Translations under genes and position numbers: made by a program | The notes under the pieces: generated by a model | Database searches by the model: none | The model's input: only the letters and a program-made list of their open reading frames with translations | Told to the model about the DNA's origin: nothing | Assembly: GCA_964415395.1 (NCBI GenBank) | Contig: CAYPZU010000035.1 | Coordinates: 1 to 21,737 of the forward strand | Direction: 5' to 3' | DNA length: 21,737 nucleotides | From: CAYPZU01 sp964415395 | Lineage (GTDB): Bacteria > Chlamydiota > Chlamydiia > Chlamydiales > SM23-39 | Shown: piece after piece, positions 1 to 7,211 of the stretch | How the letters are laid out: every line of letters begins with the position of its first letter | Position numbering within the stretch: the first letter of the stretch is position 1

Positions 1-699
1 AAGAAAATTGCGCCATTTATCAAAGAGTATGGAATCGACGAATCCGAATTCGCCAGTTCCGATTTCGGCTCGTTCAACGACTTTTTTATCCGGAAACTAA
101 AGCCTGAAGCGAGGCCTATCGCCGCCGATCCGGGCGCGCTGGCCGCTCCGGCCGACGGCCGCTACCTCGTGTTCCCGCAATTCGATCGATTTTTTGTGAA
201 AGACCAGGAGTTCTTCCTGGAGCAGTTTCTGCTCGATTCCTCTTCGGCGCACAGATATGCGGAAGGTTCGATGGCGATCATCCGCCTCTGTCCCACCGAT
301 TATCACCGCTATCATTTCCCCTGCGATGGGATCGCTGGAGAGTCGAAGCTGATCAACGGCGCGCTCTTCTCAGTCAATCCGATTGCGCTCCGGAAGAAAA
401 TTGCGATTCTTTCAGAAAACAAGAGGGTGGTGACGGAGATCGAGACGGAAAAATTCGGCACGCTGCTCTATATCGAAGTGGGCGCGACGTCGGTTGGCTC
501 AATCCGGCAGACCTATGCTCCCAATCACTCTGTGAAAAAAGGGGATGAGAAAGGCTATTTCGAATTCGGCGGCTCGTGCATCGTTCTTCTTTTTGAGAAA
601 GGGCGGATCCTTTTCGACGACGATTTAGTTCAAAATACGCGCAATGGCTTCGAGACGCTGGTCAACTTCGGCGAAAAAATCGCCCGCTCCACGATTTAA
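1..699 (+). CDS. psd: Phosphatidylserine decarboxylase, 5'-truncated by the window edge
   Basis: Converts phosphatidylserine to phosphatidylethanolamine at the inner membrane; the enzyme cleaves itself to form a pyruvoyl cofactor. The frame is open from base 1 to the stop at 697-699, giving 232 residues, so roughly the first 60-80 residues of a usual ~300-aa enzyme lie outside the window. Visible family marks are the SFNDFFIRKLKPEARPI stretch (bases 70-120), the PADGRY motif, the histidine-rich DYHRYHFPCDG segment, and near the C-terminus FEFGGSCIVLLFE. The Gly-Ser in that last motif is the expected self-cleavage site (GGS type rather than the LGS of E. coli). It converges with the 886-aa gene, with only 59 bases between the stops. 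psd lies near nth and mnmE in Chlamydia too, which supports the taxonomic call. Confidence 0.95.
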   Translation, partial: KKIAPFIKEYGIDESEFASSDFGSFNDFFIRKLKPEARPIAADPGALAAPADGRYLVFPQFDRFFVKDQEFFLEQFLLDSSSAHRYAEGSMAIIRLCPTDYHRYHFPCDGIAGESKLINGALFSVNPIALRKKIAILSENKRVVTEIETEKFGTLLYIEVGATSVGSIRQTYAPNHSVKKGDEKGYFEFGGSCIVLLFEKGRILFDDDLVQNTRNGFETLVNFGEKIARSTI

Positions 700-707
700 G
701 ATTAGAT

Positions 708-742
708 CCACCACAGAGACACAGAGTACACAGAGAAAGAGG
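708..742. repeat. Short CACAGAG-type dispersed intergenic repeat
   Basis: Between the convergent stops of psd and the 886-aa gene lie three spaced copies of CACAGAG (ccaccacagag, acacagag, tacacagag) followed by aaagagg. The same ACCAC-GAG-CAC-GAG-C-GAG spacing returns in degenerate form at 3499-3527. From general knowledge, repeats of this ACCACxGAGxxCACxGAG type are scattered in intergenic DNA of many unrelated bacteria and have no agreed function. No coding potential is seen. Confidence 0.55.
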
Positions 743-758
743 AGAGGGCGCTTAGGGA

Positions 759-3419
759 TTAGCCCAGGCGCCAGTTGATTGTGGATCGGGGGCGGAGCGG
801 GTCTGTCAGGTTGAAGCGGAGCAGGCCGAGGAGCGCGGCGACCGGTGCCGGCTGGTTCGGAGCGACGAGAAGCATCTTATGCTGGATGCGGATTTTTCTC
901 TGCTCGGCGTCGAGAGTGAGATCGACGCGCGTGTTCGGCGCGCGGTTTTCAATGGCCGGATCGGGATCGATTTGGATCTGGAGATGGTTCGGATGGAAGA
1001 TTTTCTCGAGAGAGTCGAGAAGCGCGCTGCGGGTCTGTTTTAAGAGAAGGGAGAGGATCTGGCTGATTTCCCTTTGCGGAACGGGTCTGCGGTTGTTGTC
1101 GGACAGGGCAGCGCGGATCGCCTGCTCGATCGCGGCGGCGTCGTGATGCGGAACGCCGTTGATGTGGATCTCTGTCCGGGGCAGCTGGTGCACGAGCGCA
1201 GAGAGGATCGCTTCGCGGTCGAGTGTGTCGGCCAGCGGATCGGCTGCAGCGTGGCGGCGGAAGGGGTCGATCGTGTGGGCGAGAAGGGCGTTGTTCCTTT
1301 CGGATGGCCACTGATTTCCGCGCTGGAGCTCGCCGAGAAAAAGATGGAATTCGCCCATGGTTTTGGCGGTGCGCGGAGAAGGGACGGCTGTAAAGCCGCT
1401 GTCTTTGGGAGCCCTGTAGCTGACAGGCATCCAACCGCCGATCGCGCAAGTCCTCTGGATTTGAAGGATCCTCTCGGAGGAGAGGGAGGCGAAATGGCGC
1501 AGGACAAGCTCGAGGAAAATGAGCCGCGAGGGGAGGATCTCCTGCTTTTTCACGAGGAAGGGAGGCGCGGCGGTGTTGACCCGGAGCTGGCGGAGCGCGT
1601 CGGGAGTGTCGAGGGTTCCCAATTCCAGGTGGATCCGGGCTTCGTCGACGCCGGTGCTGGCATTCCCTCGGTCGATGTGGTCTTTGCAGGGAGAGACGAC
1701 GTGTTTGATGTCGAATCGCGCGTTGAGGAAATCTTTCAGGCACGAGTGGCAAAGGAGAAGATAGGCCTGCCGCCGTTCGAAGGGCGTCAGCGGCTCCTGG
1801 CGATGGCCTGGCGCCATTTTTTCTTCTGCAGGAGGATCTTCAGCAAAGAATCTGTCCCAGACGCTGCGGAACAGGCCGAGCAGCTCGCCTCTGAATTCGG
1901 CGCCTGCGGCGGTGAGCTGCCCGGTTTCGGAGAGGCACTGCTCCCGGACCTGGCGGGGAAGGCAATAGCCTGATTTGCCAAAAAGAAGCGCGTCGGCAAG
2001 CCGTTCGGAAAATGCGGCTGGAGAGAGGGTGGCCAGATCTCCTCTTAGATTGATGAAATCGCCATCGAGGGGGAGCGATGTGAAAAAGAAGTTCGGGAAG
2101 ATCTTTTCATTCTTTTGGATCGCAAGGCACCGGTCCGACTCGTCCCCGATGAGGGAAGGGATCATTTTCTGGTGGTTGAAGTAGGCGACGTTTTCGTCTC
2201 TATCGCGCGCGGCGGCGAGGAAAGCCTGGTATTCGGGAACGGTTTGCGCGTTTTCATACCGGAAGAGGCCGGTGCCGAGGCTGAGAAGCCTCTGGCCGGC
2301 CCCGATGACTCCGAGCTCAAAAGTGGGCGTGCCATGCCGAAGAATTCTTCTCTGCCGCGTTTCTCCGGTAGCCAGGTTCACATATCCTGCGACGCCTCGG
2401 ACGTAGGGCGTATTGACCCACGGAGGGTCGAAGTTGAGGTTGACCGTTCCGCTCAGTTTTTGGAGCGCCAGGGCGGCTTTCGGTTTTTTCATGTAGTAGG
2501 GCGCCGCCTTGATCCTCTCGTAATCGGAGTGGAGGGCTGCCGCGATGTTTTTCGGGCTGCAGGCGCGCATGGGGTGCGTTTCGGGGCGCGGAGAGGAGCG
2601 AAGCACGCGGTCTACGGTGTCGCCTAAGTAGGAATCGATCGCTACGCCTGAGTAGCGGTCGTAGGCGAGCTGTTCAAGGATCCTGCGGCAAAATGCCTGC
2701 GGTTGGGAAAGAAGCCCTTTCCGGAGATGATCGAGGAAGACTTCATGTTGTTTTCTTGGGTCTTCCACAGCCGGCTGCAGCCGTTCGGGATGGCAGAGGG
2801 CGAGAAGGCATTCCCGAGCGTGGAAGGCTGCTTGATTGTTCTGCGCCTTGTCGAGGTATTCGAATGCGCTTCTGATGTCGAAATGGCTCTCGAACCGCTC
2901 CTGCAGAGCCGACATGACGACCCGGTATTTTTGTTTTTTGCCTGGATCGTCATGCTCGACGAACCACTTGTCGAAGAGGGCGTAGACCGAGGCTTGGAGC
3001 GAGGCGGGGGCGGCGGCGGCATGAACCGCTTCGTCGCCGAGCAGCTCCCAATCCGCGTCGAGGAAGAGGGCGGGATGGGGTTCAAAGTCGGCATCGAACG
3101 CTCTAAAGTGGGGAGAGGAAAGAGGGCGCTCCAGGCGGTACGCCGGAGGTCTGCGGACCGAGGCGAGGGCGGTTTCGCGGACGGCAGGCAGGTAGCGGAG
3201 CCGCTGGAGATAGATCTCGGGCGAACGGATCAGATCGTTCAGGACTTCCCTTGTGCAGATGAAATGGACGGTTTGGGGTCCTCTTCTTCCGGGATTGAGG
3301 AGAGGGATTTCGAGAATGAAGCGGGTTCCCGGGGCATGGCGCTTCGCCGCTCGGAGCAATTGGGGAAATTCTTCCACGGTATAGATGTAGGGATTGCGGC
3401 GGACGACGGCGAAAGACAT
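759..3419 (-). CDS. 886-aa unrecognised protein with a C-x5-R phosphatase-like motif; effector candidate
   Basis: I do not recognise the family. The protein has no signal peptide or membrane segment and reads as a soluble, mostly helical protein. The notable site is PCKDHIDRGNAST, with Cys578 and Arg584 (bases 1668-1688). This fits C-x5-R, the cysteine-phosphatase loop, and resembles the CKSxKDRTG loop of SopB- and SidF-type phosphoinositide phosphatases from intracellular pathogens. The segment before it (about 390-490: VAYFNHQKMIPSL, FFFTSLPLDGDF) looks like a compact folded domain. The ~340 N-terminal residues and the tail after ~660 give no clue. The ATG at 3419 has only a weak GAGAAA upstream, but a TATAAT box precedes it in an AT-rich leader. 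It stands alone between pap2 and psd, where other chlamydiae keep psd near nth, so it may be an insertion. Phosphatase and effector roles are inference. Confidence 0.7.
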   Translation of the reverse strand: MSFAVVRRNPYIYTVEEFPQLLRAAKRHAPGTRFILEIPLLNPGRRGPQTVHFICTREVLNDLIRSPEIYLQRLRYLPAVRETALASVRRPPAYRLERPLSSPHFRAFDADFEPHPALFLDADWELLGDEAVHAAAAPASLQASVYALFDKWFVEHDDPGKKQKYRVVMSALQERFESHFDIRSAFEYLDKAQNNQAAFHARECLLALCHPERLQPAVEDPRKQHEVFLDHLRKGLLSQPQAFCRRILEQLAYDRYSGVAIDSYLGDTVDRVLRSSPRPETHPMRACSPKNIAAALHSDYERIKAAPYYMKKPKAALALQKLSGTVNLNFDPPWVNTPYVRGVAGYVNLATGETRQRRILRHGTPTFELGVIGAGQRLLSLGTGLFRYENAQTVPEYQAFLAAARDRDENVAYFNHQKMIPSLIGDESDRCLAIQKNEKIFPNFFFTSLPLDGDFINLRGDLATLSPAAFSERLADALLFGKSGYCLPRQVREQCLSETGQLTAAGAEFRGELLGLFRSVWDRFFAEDPPAEEKMAPGHRQEPLTPFERRQAYLLLCHSCLKDFLNARFDIKHVVSPCKDHIDRGNASTGVDEARIHLELGTLDTPDALRQLRVNTAAPPFLVKKQEILPSRLIFLELVLRHFASLSSERILQIQRTCAIGGWMPVSYRAPKDSGFTAVPSPRTAKTMGEFHLFLGELQRGNQWPSERNNALLAHTIDPFRRHAAADPLADTLDREAILSALVHQLPRTEIHINGVPHHDAAAIEQAIRAALSDNNRRPVPQREISQILSLLLKQTRSALLDSLEKIFHPNHLQIQIDPDPAIENRAPNTRVDLTLDAEQRKIRIQHKMLLVAPNQPAPVAALLGLLRFNLTDPLRPRSTINWRLG

Positions 3420-3446
3420 AATTTTCTCAAAAATTTATTTAATAAT

Positions 3447-3475
3447 ATTATATGTAGGCTTGTTGTTTTAATCTC
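3447..3475 (-). promoter_or_regulatory. Candidate promoter of the 886-aa gene
   Basis: Read on the minus strand, a perfect TATAAT box lies at 3452-3447 inside a strongly AT-rich 70-base stretch, about 27 bases before the ATG at 3419. The hexamer 17 bases further upstream (GAGATT, 3475-3470) is a poor match to TTGACA, so only the -10 element is convincing. The AT-richness stands out against the GC-rich coding DNA around it. Confidence 0.45.
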
Positions 3476-3498
3476 TCATTATTTGGTGTGAAAAATTA

Positions 3499-3527
3499 AC
3501 CACCGAGCTCACCGAGAGCTCCGAGAG
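3499..3527. repeat. Degenerate copy of the ACCAC-GAG intergenic repeat
   Basis: The segment accaccgagctcaccgaga, followed by gctccgagag, keeps the spacing of the repeat at 708-742 with CCGAG in place of CAGAG. It lies just left of the REP-like element at 3538 and upstream of the 886-aa gene. Confidence 0.4.
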
Positions 3528-3537
3528 AAAAAAAGAG

Positions 3538-3686
3538 AGGCCGCCGGCTGCAAACGAAGTTTGCTGCTGCGGCATACCCGCAGCCAGCCTCATAAAATGA
3601 GGCTGGGGCCGGCGGCCTAAAAATGATCTTGTTTATCCTTAGGCTCGCAGAGCGAGCCGTTATCCTGCATATCCTGTTTTTTCTAT
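3538..3686 (+). repeat. REP-like hairpin-rich intergenic element, copy A
   Basis: About 150 bases made of nested perfect inverted repeats. An outer 11-bp pair AGGCCGCCGGC (3538-3548) / GCCGGCGGCCT (3608-3618) encloses GCAAAC-gaa-GTTTGC (3550-3564) and a 10-bp hairpin CCAGCCTCAT-aaa-ATGAGGCTGG (3584-3606). A further hairpin GGCTCGC-aga-GCGAGCC follows (3642-3658), then two ATCCTG modules and TTTTTTCTAT. Copy B at 13894-14041 matches it in the same order and orientation. It follows the 3' end of the minus-strand pap2 gene. There is no open reading frame, so it is a non-coding mobile or REP-type repeat that could also stop transcription. Confidence 0.8.
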
Positions 3687-3704
3687 GGAGAAAATCGCTG
3701 TTTA

Positions 3705-4538
3705 TTATTTGGCTATGTATTTCCAGAGCGGACTGATGGCCAGGCTGATCCAGAGGCTCATCGCAAAATATTGCGAGGCGGGAGAGAAGCCTTTCGGCCA
3801 AAGAAGATAGATGAAGAAAAGGGTGGCGATGCCGAAGAGGCTGCGGACGGCTCCTTCCCACGGGCTTCTGGGCGCGGGGAGATAGAGGCCGTATTTGAGG
3901 GAGAGAAATGCGCCGAGGCCGACGCCGAGAGCGCCGTAGAGGGCGTCGTCGTGTTTGAAGGCGAGCAGGAGGAGGGGAATGATCAGGCTTAAGAAAAGAG
4001 AGAAATAGAGCCCTTTGCGATGGAGGGCTTTTTCAATCCGCTCGATATTCTGAACGAAGAGATAGAGGAGGACGAAGCCGGCTGCCCAGCCGCCGAGAAT
4101 GTCGACCGGGAAATGGACGCCGAGATAAATGCGGGAAAAGCTGATCAGGAGGATGTAAGCGAGGGCGATCGGGAGAGACCAGCGGTTTTTCCAGTAAATG
4201 AGGAGAAGCCCTCCAAAGAGAAATGCGGTTTGCGCGCCGCCGCTTGGAAAGCCAGGCGATTTGAAATTAAAGATCCCGAGGCCGTCTACGAGTTGGTTGG
4301 GGCGCGGCCAGCCGATTGCGAGCTTGAGCCATCCATTGACCATGGTATTGAGAATTGTGAGGTAAAAGAGGCGCAGGCCCCAGCGGTAGGAAAAGCCGAT
4401 CCAGACCAAAGGGATGAGGACGAGGCCGAAATACTCTGTGTCGACATAGTTCAGGAAACGGAAAATGCTATTGAGGAAATCTGTGCGGAAGGAGGCGATC
4501 CATTCGACGAATTCTAGCTGCTGGTCAAGGTACGGCAT
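3705..4538 (-). CDS. PAP2-family integral membrane phosphatase with altered active-site motif
   Basis: A polytopic membrane protein of 277 residues from the chosen ATG, with six or more hydrophobic segments. It belongs to the type 2 phosphatidic acid phosphatase family, which dephosphorylates lipid phosphates or carrier pyrophosphates. Motif 1 is K72-x6-R79-P80 (KLAIGWPRP), and motif 3 is S135-R136-x5-H142-x3-D146 (SRIYLGVHFPVD), both intact. Motif 2 should read PSGH but here reads PSGG (98-101), so the usual histidine is glycine. An additional ~90 residues with several membrane helices follow motif 3. The ATG at 4538 has AAAGAGA about ten bases upstream and overlaps the end of nth; a TTG at 4547 is possible but less likely. 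Last gene of mnmE-nth-pap2. Substrate unknown; undecaprenyl pyrophosphate, phosphatidic acid or phosphatidylglycerol phosphate are all possible. Confidence 0.85.
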   Translation of the reverse strand: MPYLDQQLEFVEWIASFRTDFLNSIFRFLNYVDTEYFGLVLIPLVWIGFSYRWGLRLFYLTILNTMVNGWLKLAIGWPRPNQLVDGLGIFNFKSPGFPSGGAQTAFLFGGLLLIYWKNRWSLPIALAYILLISFSRIYLGVHFPVDILGGWAAGFVLLYLFVQNIERIEKALHRKGLYFSLFLSLIIPLLLLAFKHDDALYGALGVGLGAFLSLKYGLYLPAPRSPWEGAVRSLFGIATLFFIYLLWPKGFSPASQYFAMSLWISLAISPLWKYIAK

Positions 4539-5131
4539 ATCGGGCAATTCTCTTTCTTATGTCCTCTAGCAGGACAGAACTTTCTTGCAAAGAGGATGAT
4601 CTGCAGATGCCTTTTAATCCACTCTTTTGCGGGGAAAAGTTTTTTCAGGTCCCGTTCGGTCTTTTCGACGGTTTTCCCGTCGCTCAAACCCCATCTTGCG
4701 GCGCACCGGTGGATGTGCGTATCGACGGGGAAAGCGGGTTTTCCGAAGGCGTGGGCCATCACCACGGAGGCGGTTTTATGCCCGACTCCAGGCAGCGCTT
4801 CGAGCGCTTCAAAAGAAGCGGGCACTTTTCCTTTGTGATGGGCGAGGAGATCTTGCGAGAGTTTCCAGATCGCGCGCGATTTGGTCGGAGCGAGCCCGCA
4901 GGGGCGGATAACCGCTTCGATTTCCTGGGAAGAGAGAAGGATCATTCTTTCAGGCGTGTCGGCGAGCGCGAAAAGCTGAGGCGTCGTTTTATTGACCCGC
5001 TCGTCGGTGCATTGGGCCGAGAGGAGCACGGCGATCAGGAGAGTGTAGGGGTCTTTGTGGAGAAGAGGGATCTCCGGGTTGGGAAAATATTCATCCAGGA
5101 GCTTTCCGACTAAAGAAGCGTTCTTTTTCAT
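4514..5131 (-). CDS. nth: Endonuclease III (DNA glycosylase/AP lyase)
   Basis: Base-excision repair enzyme that removes oxidised pyrimidines and nicks at abasic sites. The 205 residues are close to the usual 210. The helix-hairpin-helix is LPGVGHKTAS with catalytic Lys119, and the catalytic Asp is in VDTHIHR (Asp137). The C-terminal iron-sulfur loop is odd. E. coli has C-x6-C-x2-C-x5-C, but here only Cys186, Cys196 and Cys199 are present (C-x9-C-x2-C), and the protein ends six residues later without a fourth cysteine. Its ATG overlaps the mnmE stop by four bases (ATGA), so the two are probably translationally coupled. Its 3' end overlaps pap2. nth beside mnmE (thdF) is also the order I recall in Chlamydia trachomatis. 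Confidence 0.95.
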   Translation of the reverse strand: MKKNASLVGKLLDEYFPNPEIPLLHKDPYTLLIAVLLSAQCTDERVNKTTPQLFALADTPERMILLSSQEIEAVIRPCGLAPTKSRAIWKLSQDLLAHHKGKVPASFEALEALPGVGHKTASVVMAHAFGKPAFPVDTHIHRCAARWGLSDGKTVEKTERDLKKLFPAKEWIKRHLQIILFARKFCPARGHKKENCPICRTLTSS

Positions 5132-6477
5132 TTTCCCAGGCAGAATTTGGAGAAAATCGCAGTTAAAATGTCTTCGGTCACATTGGCGCCGATGATGGTT
5201 CCCAGCTCATTTAAACAGGCGCGCATGTCGGCGGCTGTGAATTCAGGAGAGACGCCTTGTTTCAATCCGGAGACGACGGTTTCGCAGGACTCGATGGCTG
5301 CCGTCAAGGCATGGAAGTGGCGCTGCTTCGTGATCATCACTTCTTCTTTCGAGGGAGGCCCTTTCTTCCAGATGATTTTCTCGATCGCTTCGCGCAGATT
5401 GTCGAGACCCCATTTTTCTTTGGCTGAGATGCGCACCGAGCCGGCGGGCGGCTCTGCGACATCGGGTTTATTCCAGACGACGATCGTTTTTTCTTTGGGA
5501 ACTCTTTCAAGGAGCTGCTGGTCTTGGGGGCCTAAGGGGCGGCTTGCGTCAAGAAGAAGGAGGATTAGATCAGCTTCCTGCATCGCTGTTTCCGATCGGC
5601 GGATGCCTTCCTGTTCGACGATCTCGTCCGTTTGGCGGATGCCGGCGGTGTCGATGAGGCGGAAGTGGAGCCCGCCGAAGCGCAAATCTTCTTCGATGAG
5701 ATCGCGCGTCGTTCCTGCAATCGGGGTGACGATCGCCCGTTCTTTTCCAAGAAGGGCATTCATGAGCGACGATTTGCCGACATTGGGCGCGCCGAGGAGG
5801 CAGAGGGAGAGTCCTTCATGCAGCGCTTTGCCATCGTGAAACGTCGCCTGGAGCTTTTTCATGCGGGAAATGATTTCCTCGAGAGTTTGGACGATCTCCT
5901 CCATCGTCGCAAATTCGAGTCCTTCTTCCGGAAAATCGACCCACGCTTCCAAGATGGCGGCGGTTTCAGTGAGGTCTTTCTGGAAGCGCGATACGAGTTC
6001 AGAGAGCGCGCCTTGGAGCTGTTTCTCGGCCGATTCGAGGGCCAGATCGTTTTTCGCTGCGATGAGCTGCTGCACCGCCTCGGCCTGCGCGAGGTCGAGC
6101 TTGCCGTTCATGAAGGCTTGGAACGAGAATTCGCCGGGCAGGGCAGGCCGCGCTCCCGCCTCGAAAATCCGCTCGAGGACGCGCCTTGTGACGAGACTGC
6201 CGCCGTGGCAGGAAACTTCGACTGTATCTTCTCCGGTGTAGGAGTTCGGCCCTTTCATGACGAGGAGGAGGACGCTGTCGAGGATCTTACCTTCGGAGCT
6301 TAGGATATTGCCGTAGTGGGCCGTGTGGCTTTTGAAGCCGTCGACGGGCCTGGAAAAGATCGCGCCGGCAACATTATAAGCCATTGGGCCTGAGATTCTT
6401 ATAACTGCAATCGCCCCCTCTCCCGGAGGGGTGGTGGCGGCCGCGATGGTATCGCCCTGTCTGTAGTGGTTTCTCAT
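5128..6477 (-). CDS. mnmE: tRNA uridine-5-carboxymethylaminomethyl modification GTPase MnmE (TrmE/ThdF)
   Basis: Acts with MnmG to modify the wobble uridine of certain tRNAs. Length 449 is typical. The N-terminal folate-binding domain starts DTIAAATTPPGEGAIAVIRISG, followed by the helical domain. The inserted G domain shows G1 GAPNVGKSS (229-237), the TTRD switch (256-259), G3 DTAG (276-279) and G4 NKPD. The protein ends in CLGK, the C-[IL]-G-K terminus carrying the conserved cysteine. Transcription may start very close to the ATG, since an extended -10 (TGgTATACT) lies only nine bases upstream. A 140-base gap separates it from ruvA, while nth follows with a four-base overlap. Confidence 0.97.
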   Translation of the reverse strand: MRNHYRQGDTIAAATTPPGEGAIAVIRISGPMAYNVAGAIFSRPVDGFKSHTAHYGNILSSEGKILDSVLLLVMKGPNSYTGEDTVEVSCHGGSLVTRRVLERIFEAGARPALPGEFSFQAFMNGKLDLAQAEAVQQLIAAKNDLALESAEKQLQGALSELVSRFQKDLTETAAILEAWVDFPEEGLEFATMEEIVQTLEEIISRMKKLQATFHDGKALHEGLSLCLLGAPNVGKSSLMNALLGKERAIVTPIAGTTRDLIEEDLRFGGLHFRLIDTAGIRQTDEIVEQEGIRRSETAMQEADLILLLLDASRPLGPQDQQLLERVPKEKTIVVWNKPDVAEPPAGSVRISAKEKWGLDNLREAIEKIIWKKGPPSKEEVMITKQRHFHALTAAIESCETVVSGLKQGVSPEFTAADMRACLNELGTIIGANVTEDILTAIFSKFCLGK

Positions 6478-6486
6478 AGCGGCGAC

Positions 6487-6495
6487 AGTATACCA
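6487..6495 (-). promoter_or_regulatory. Extended -10 box upstream of mnmE
   Basis: On the minus strand TGgTATACT lies at 6495-6487, nine bases before the mnmE ATG at 6477. This fits an extended -10 element; no good -35 is seen 16-18 bases upstream. A start about seven bases downstream would leave an almost leaderless mRNA. Confidence 0.3.
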
Positions 6496-6617
6496 AAAGA
6501 CCGTTCAGGAGAGGATCTTTTTTAGCACTTTTTGGCCATTGCCTTGGCTAAAAACAGGGGGTGATTTTAGCCGTTCCTGTGGACGAAATAACGGGTTGCA
6601 GCTCTAAGCGTTTGGGC

Positions 6618-7211
6618 TTAAATCTTTTGCAGGGCGGCGGAAATGAGGCGCCCGAGGTCAGTCTCCTCTTTTTTCTCCTTCATGGCTGCCTCTACCGCTT
6701 TCTGTGCTTCCATCGGGTTGTAACCGAGGTTGAGGAGCGCGTTCATCGCATCGCCGATGAGCGAATCGGCATGGGAAAGGGCGATGGTCATTCCCTTTTT
6801 TGCGGCGGAGCCTTTGAACTTGTCGCGCATTTCAATGACAAGCCTTTCCGCTGTTTTCTTGCCGATGCCGGGAATTTTGCTGAGGAGTTTGACGTCGGAG
6901 GAGGCGACGGCTCGTTGGAACGCGCCGATTTCCATGTGGCCGATGATGCCGGCTGCCGTTTTAGGGCCGATGCCGGAGATCGTCGTAAGGGTTTCAAAAA
7001 GGTCGCGCTCTTCTTTGTGGAGGAAAGCGTAAAGCGTGTGGGCGTCTTCGCGCACGACATGGGAGAGGTAGAGGCGGATCGGCGCTTCCAATGCGGGGAG
7101 GCGCGTGTAGGTGCTGAGCGGAATCGAGAGGCGGTAGCCGATGCCTCCCGCTTCGACGATAGCTTTCATTGGGTCTTTGTCTTTCAGGACGCCTTGGATC
7201 GATTCGTACAT
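6618..7211 (-). CDS. ruvA: Holliday junction DNA helicase subunit RuvA
   Basis: Binds four-way DNA junctions as a tetramer and loads the RuvB motor for branch migration. The 197 residues match the family. The N-terminal OB-fold domain runs to about residue 65 and is followed by tandem helix-hairpin-helix motifs (ISGIGPKTAAGIIGHM, then IPGIGKKTAERLVIEM). The C-terminal three-helix domain that contacts RuvB contains DALLNLGYNPMEAQKAV. The start overlaps the end of ruvC by 28 bases, so the two are cotranscribed. No ruvB is in the window, as in chlamydiae where ruvB is elsewhere. A 140-base gap with an 8-bp inverted repeat separates it from mnmE. Confidence 0.97.
   Translation of the reverse strand: MYESIQGVLKDKDPMKAIVEAGGIGYRLSIPLSTYTRLPALEAPIRLYLSHVVREDAHTLYAFLHKEERDLFETLTTISGIGPKTAAGIIGHMEIGAFQRAVASSDVKLLSKIPGIGKKTAERLVIEMRDKFKGSAAKKGMTIALSHADSLIGDAMNALLNLGYNPMEAQKAVEAAMKEKKEETDLGRLISAALQKI

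Noticed and set aside
747..772. Imperfect GGCGC...GCGCC hairpin at the convergent psd/886-aa gene ends
   Set aside because: Mismatched, partly inside the coding end, and without a T-run; too weak for a terminator call.
1074..1973. Long plus-strand open frame (299 codons) opposite the 886-aa gene
   Set aside because: It is a composition shadow: the translation is Gly/Arg/Glu-rich with no recognisable domain, and the minus-strand frame is longer and has the C-x5-R site and a promoter.
6546..6572. 8-bp inverted repeat GGCTAAAA / TTTTAGCC between ruvA and mnmE considered as a terminator
   Set aside because: The stem is half A-T and no T-run follows on the minus strand; it could be an operator or chance, so it is not listed as a feature.
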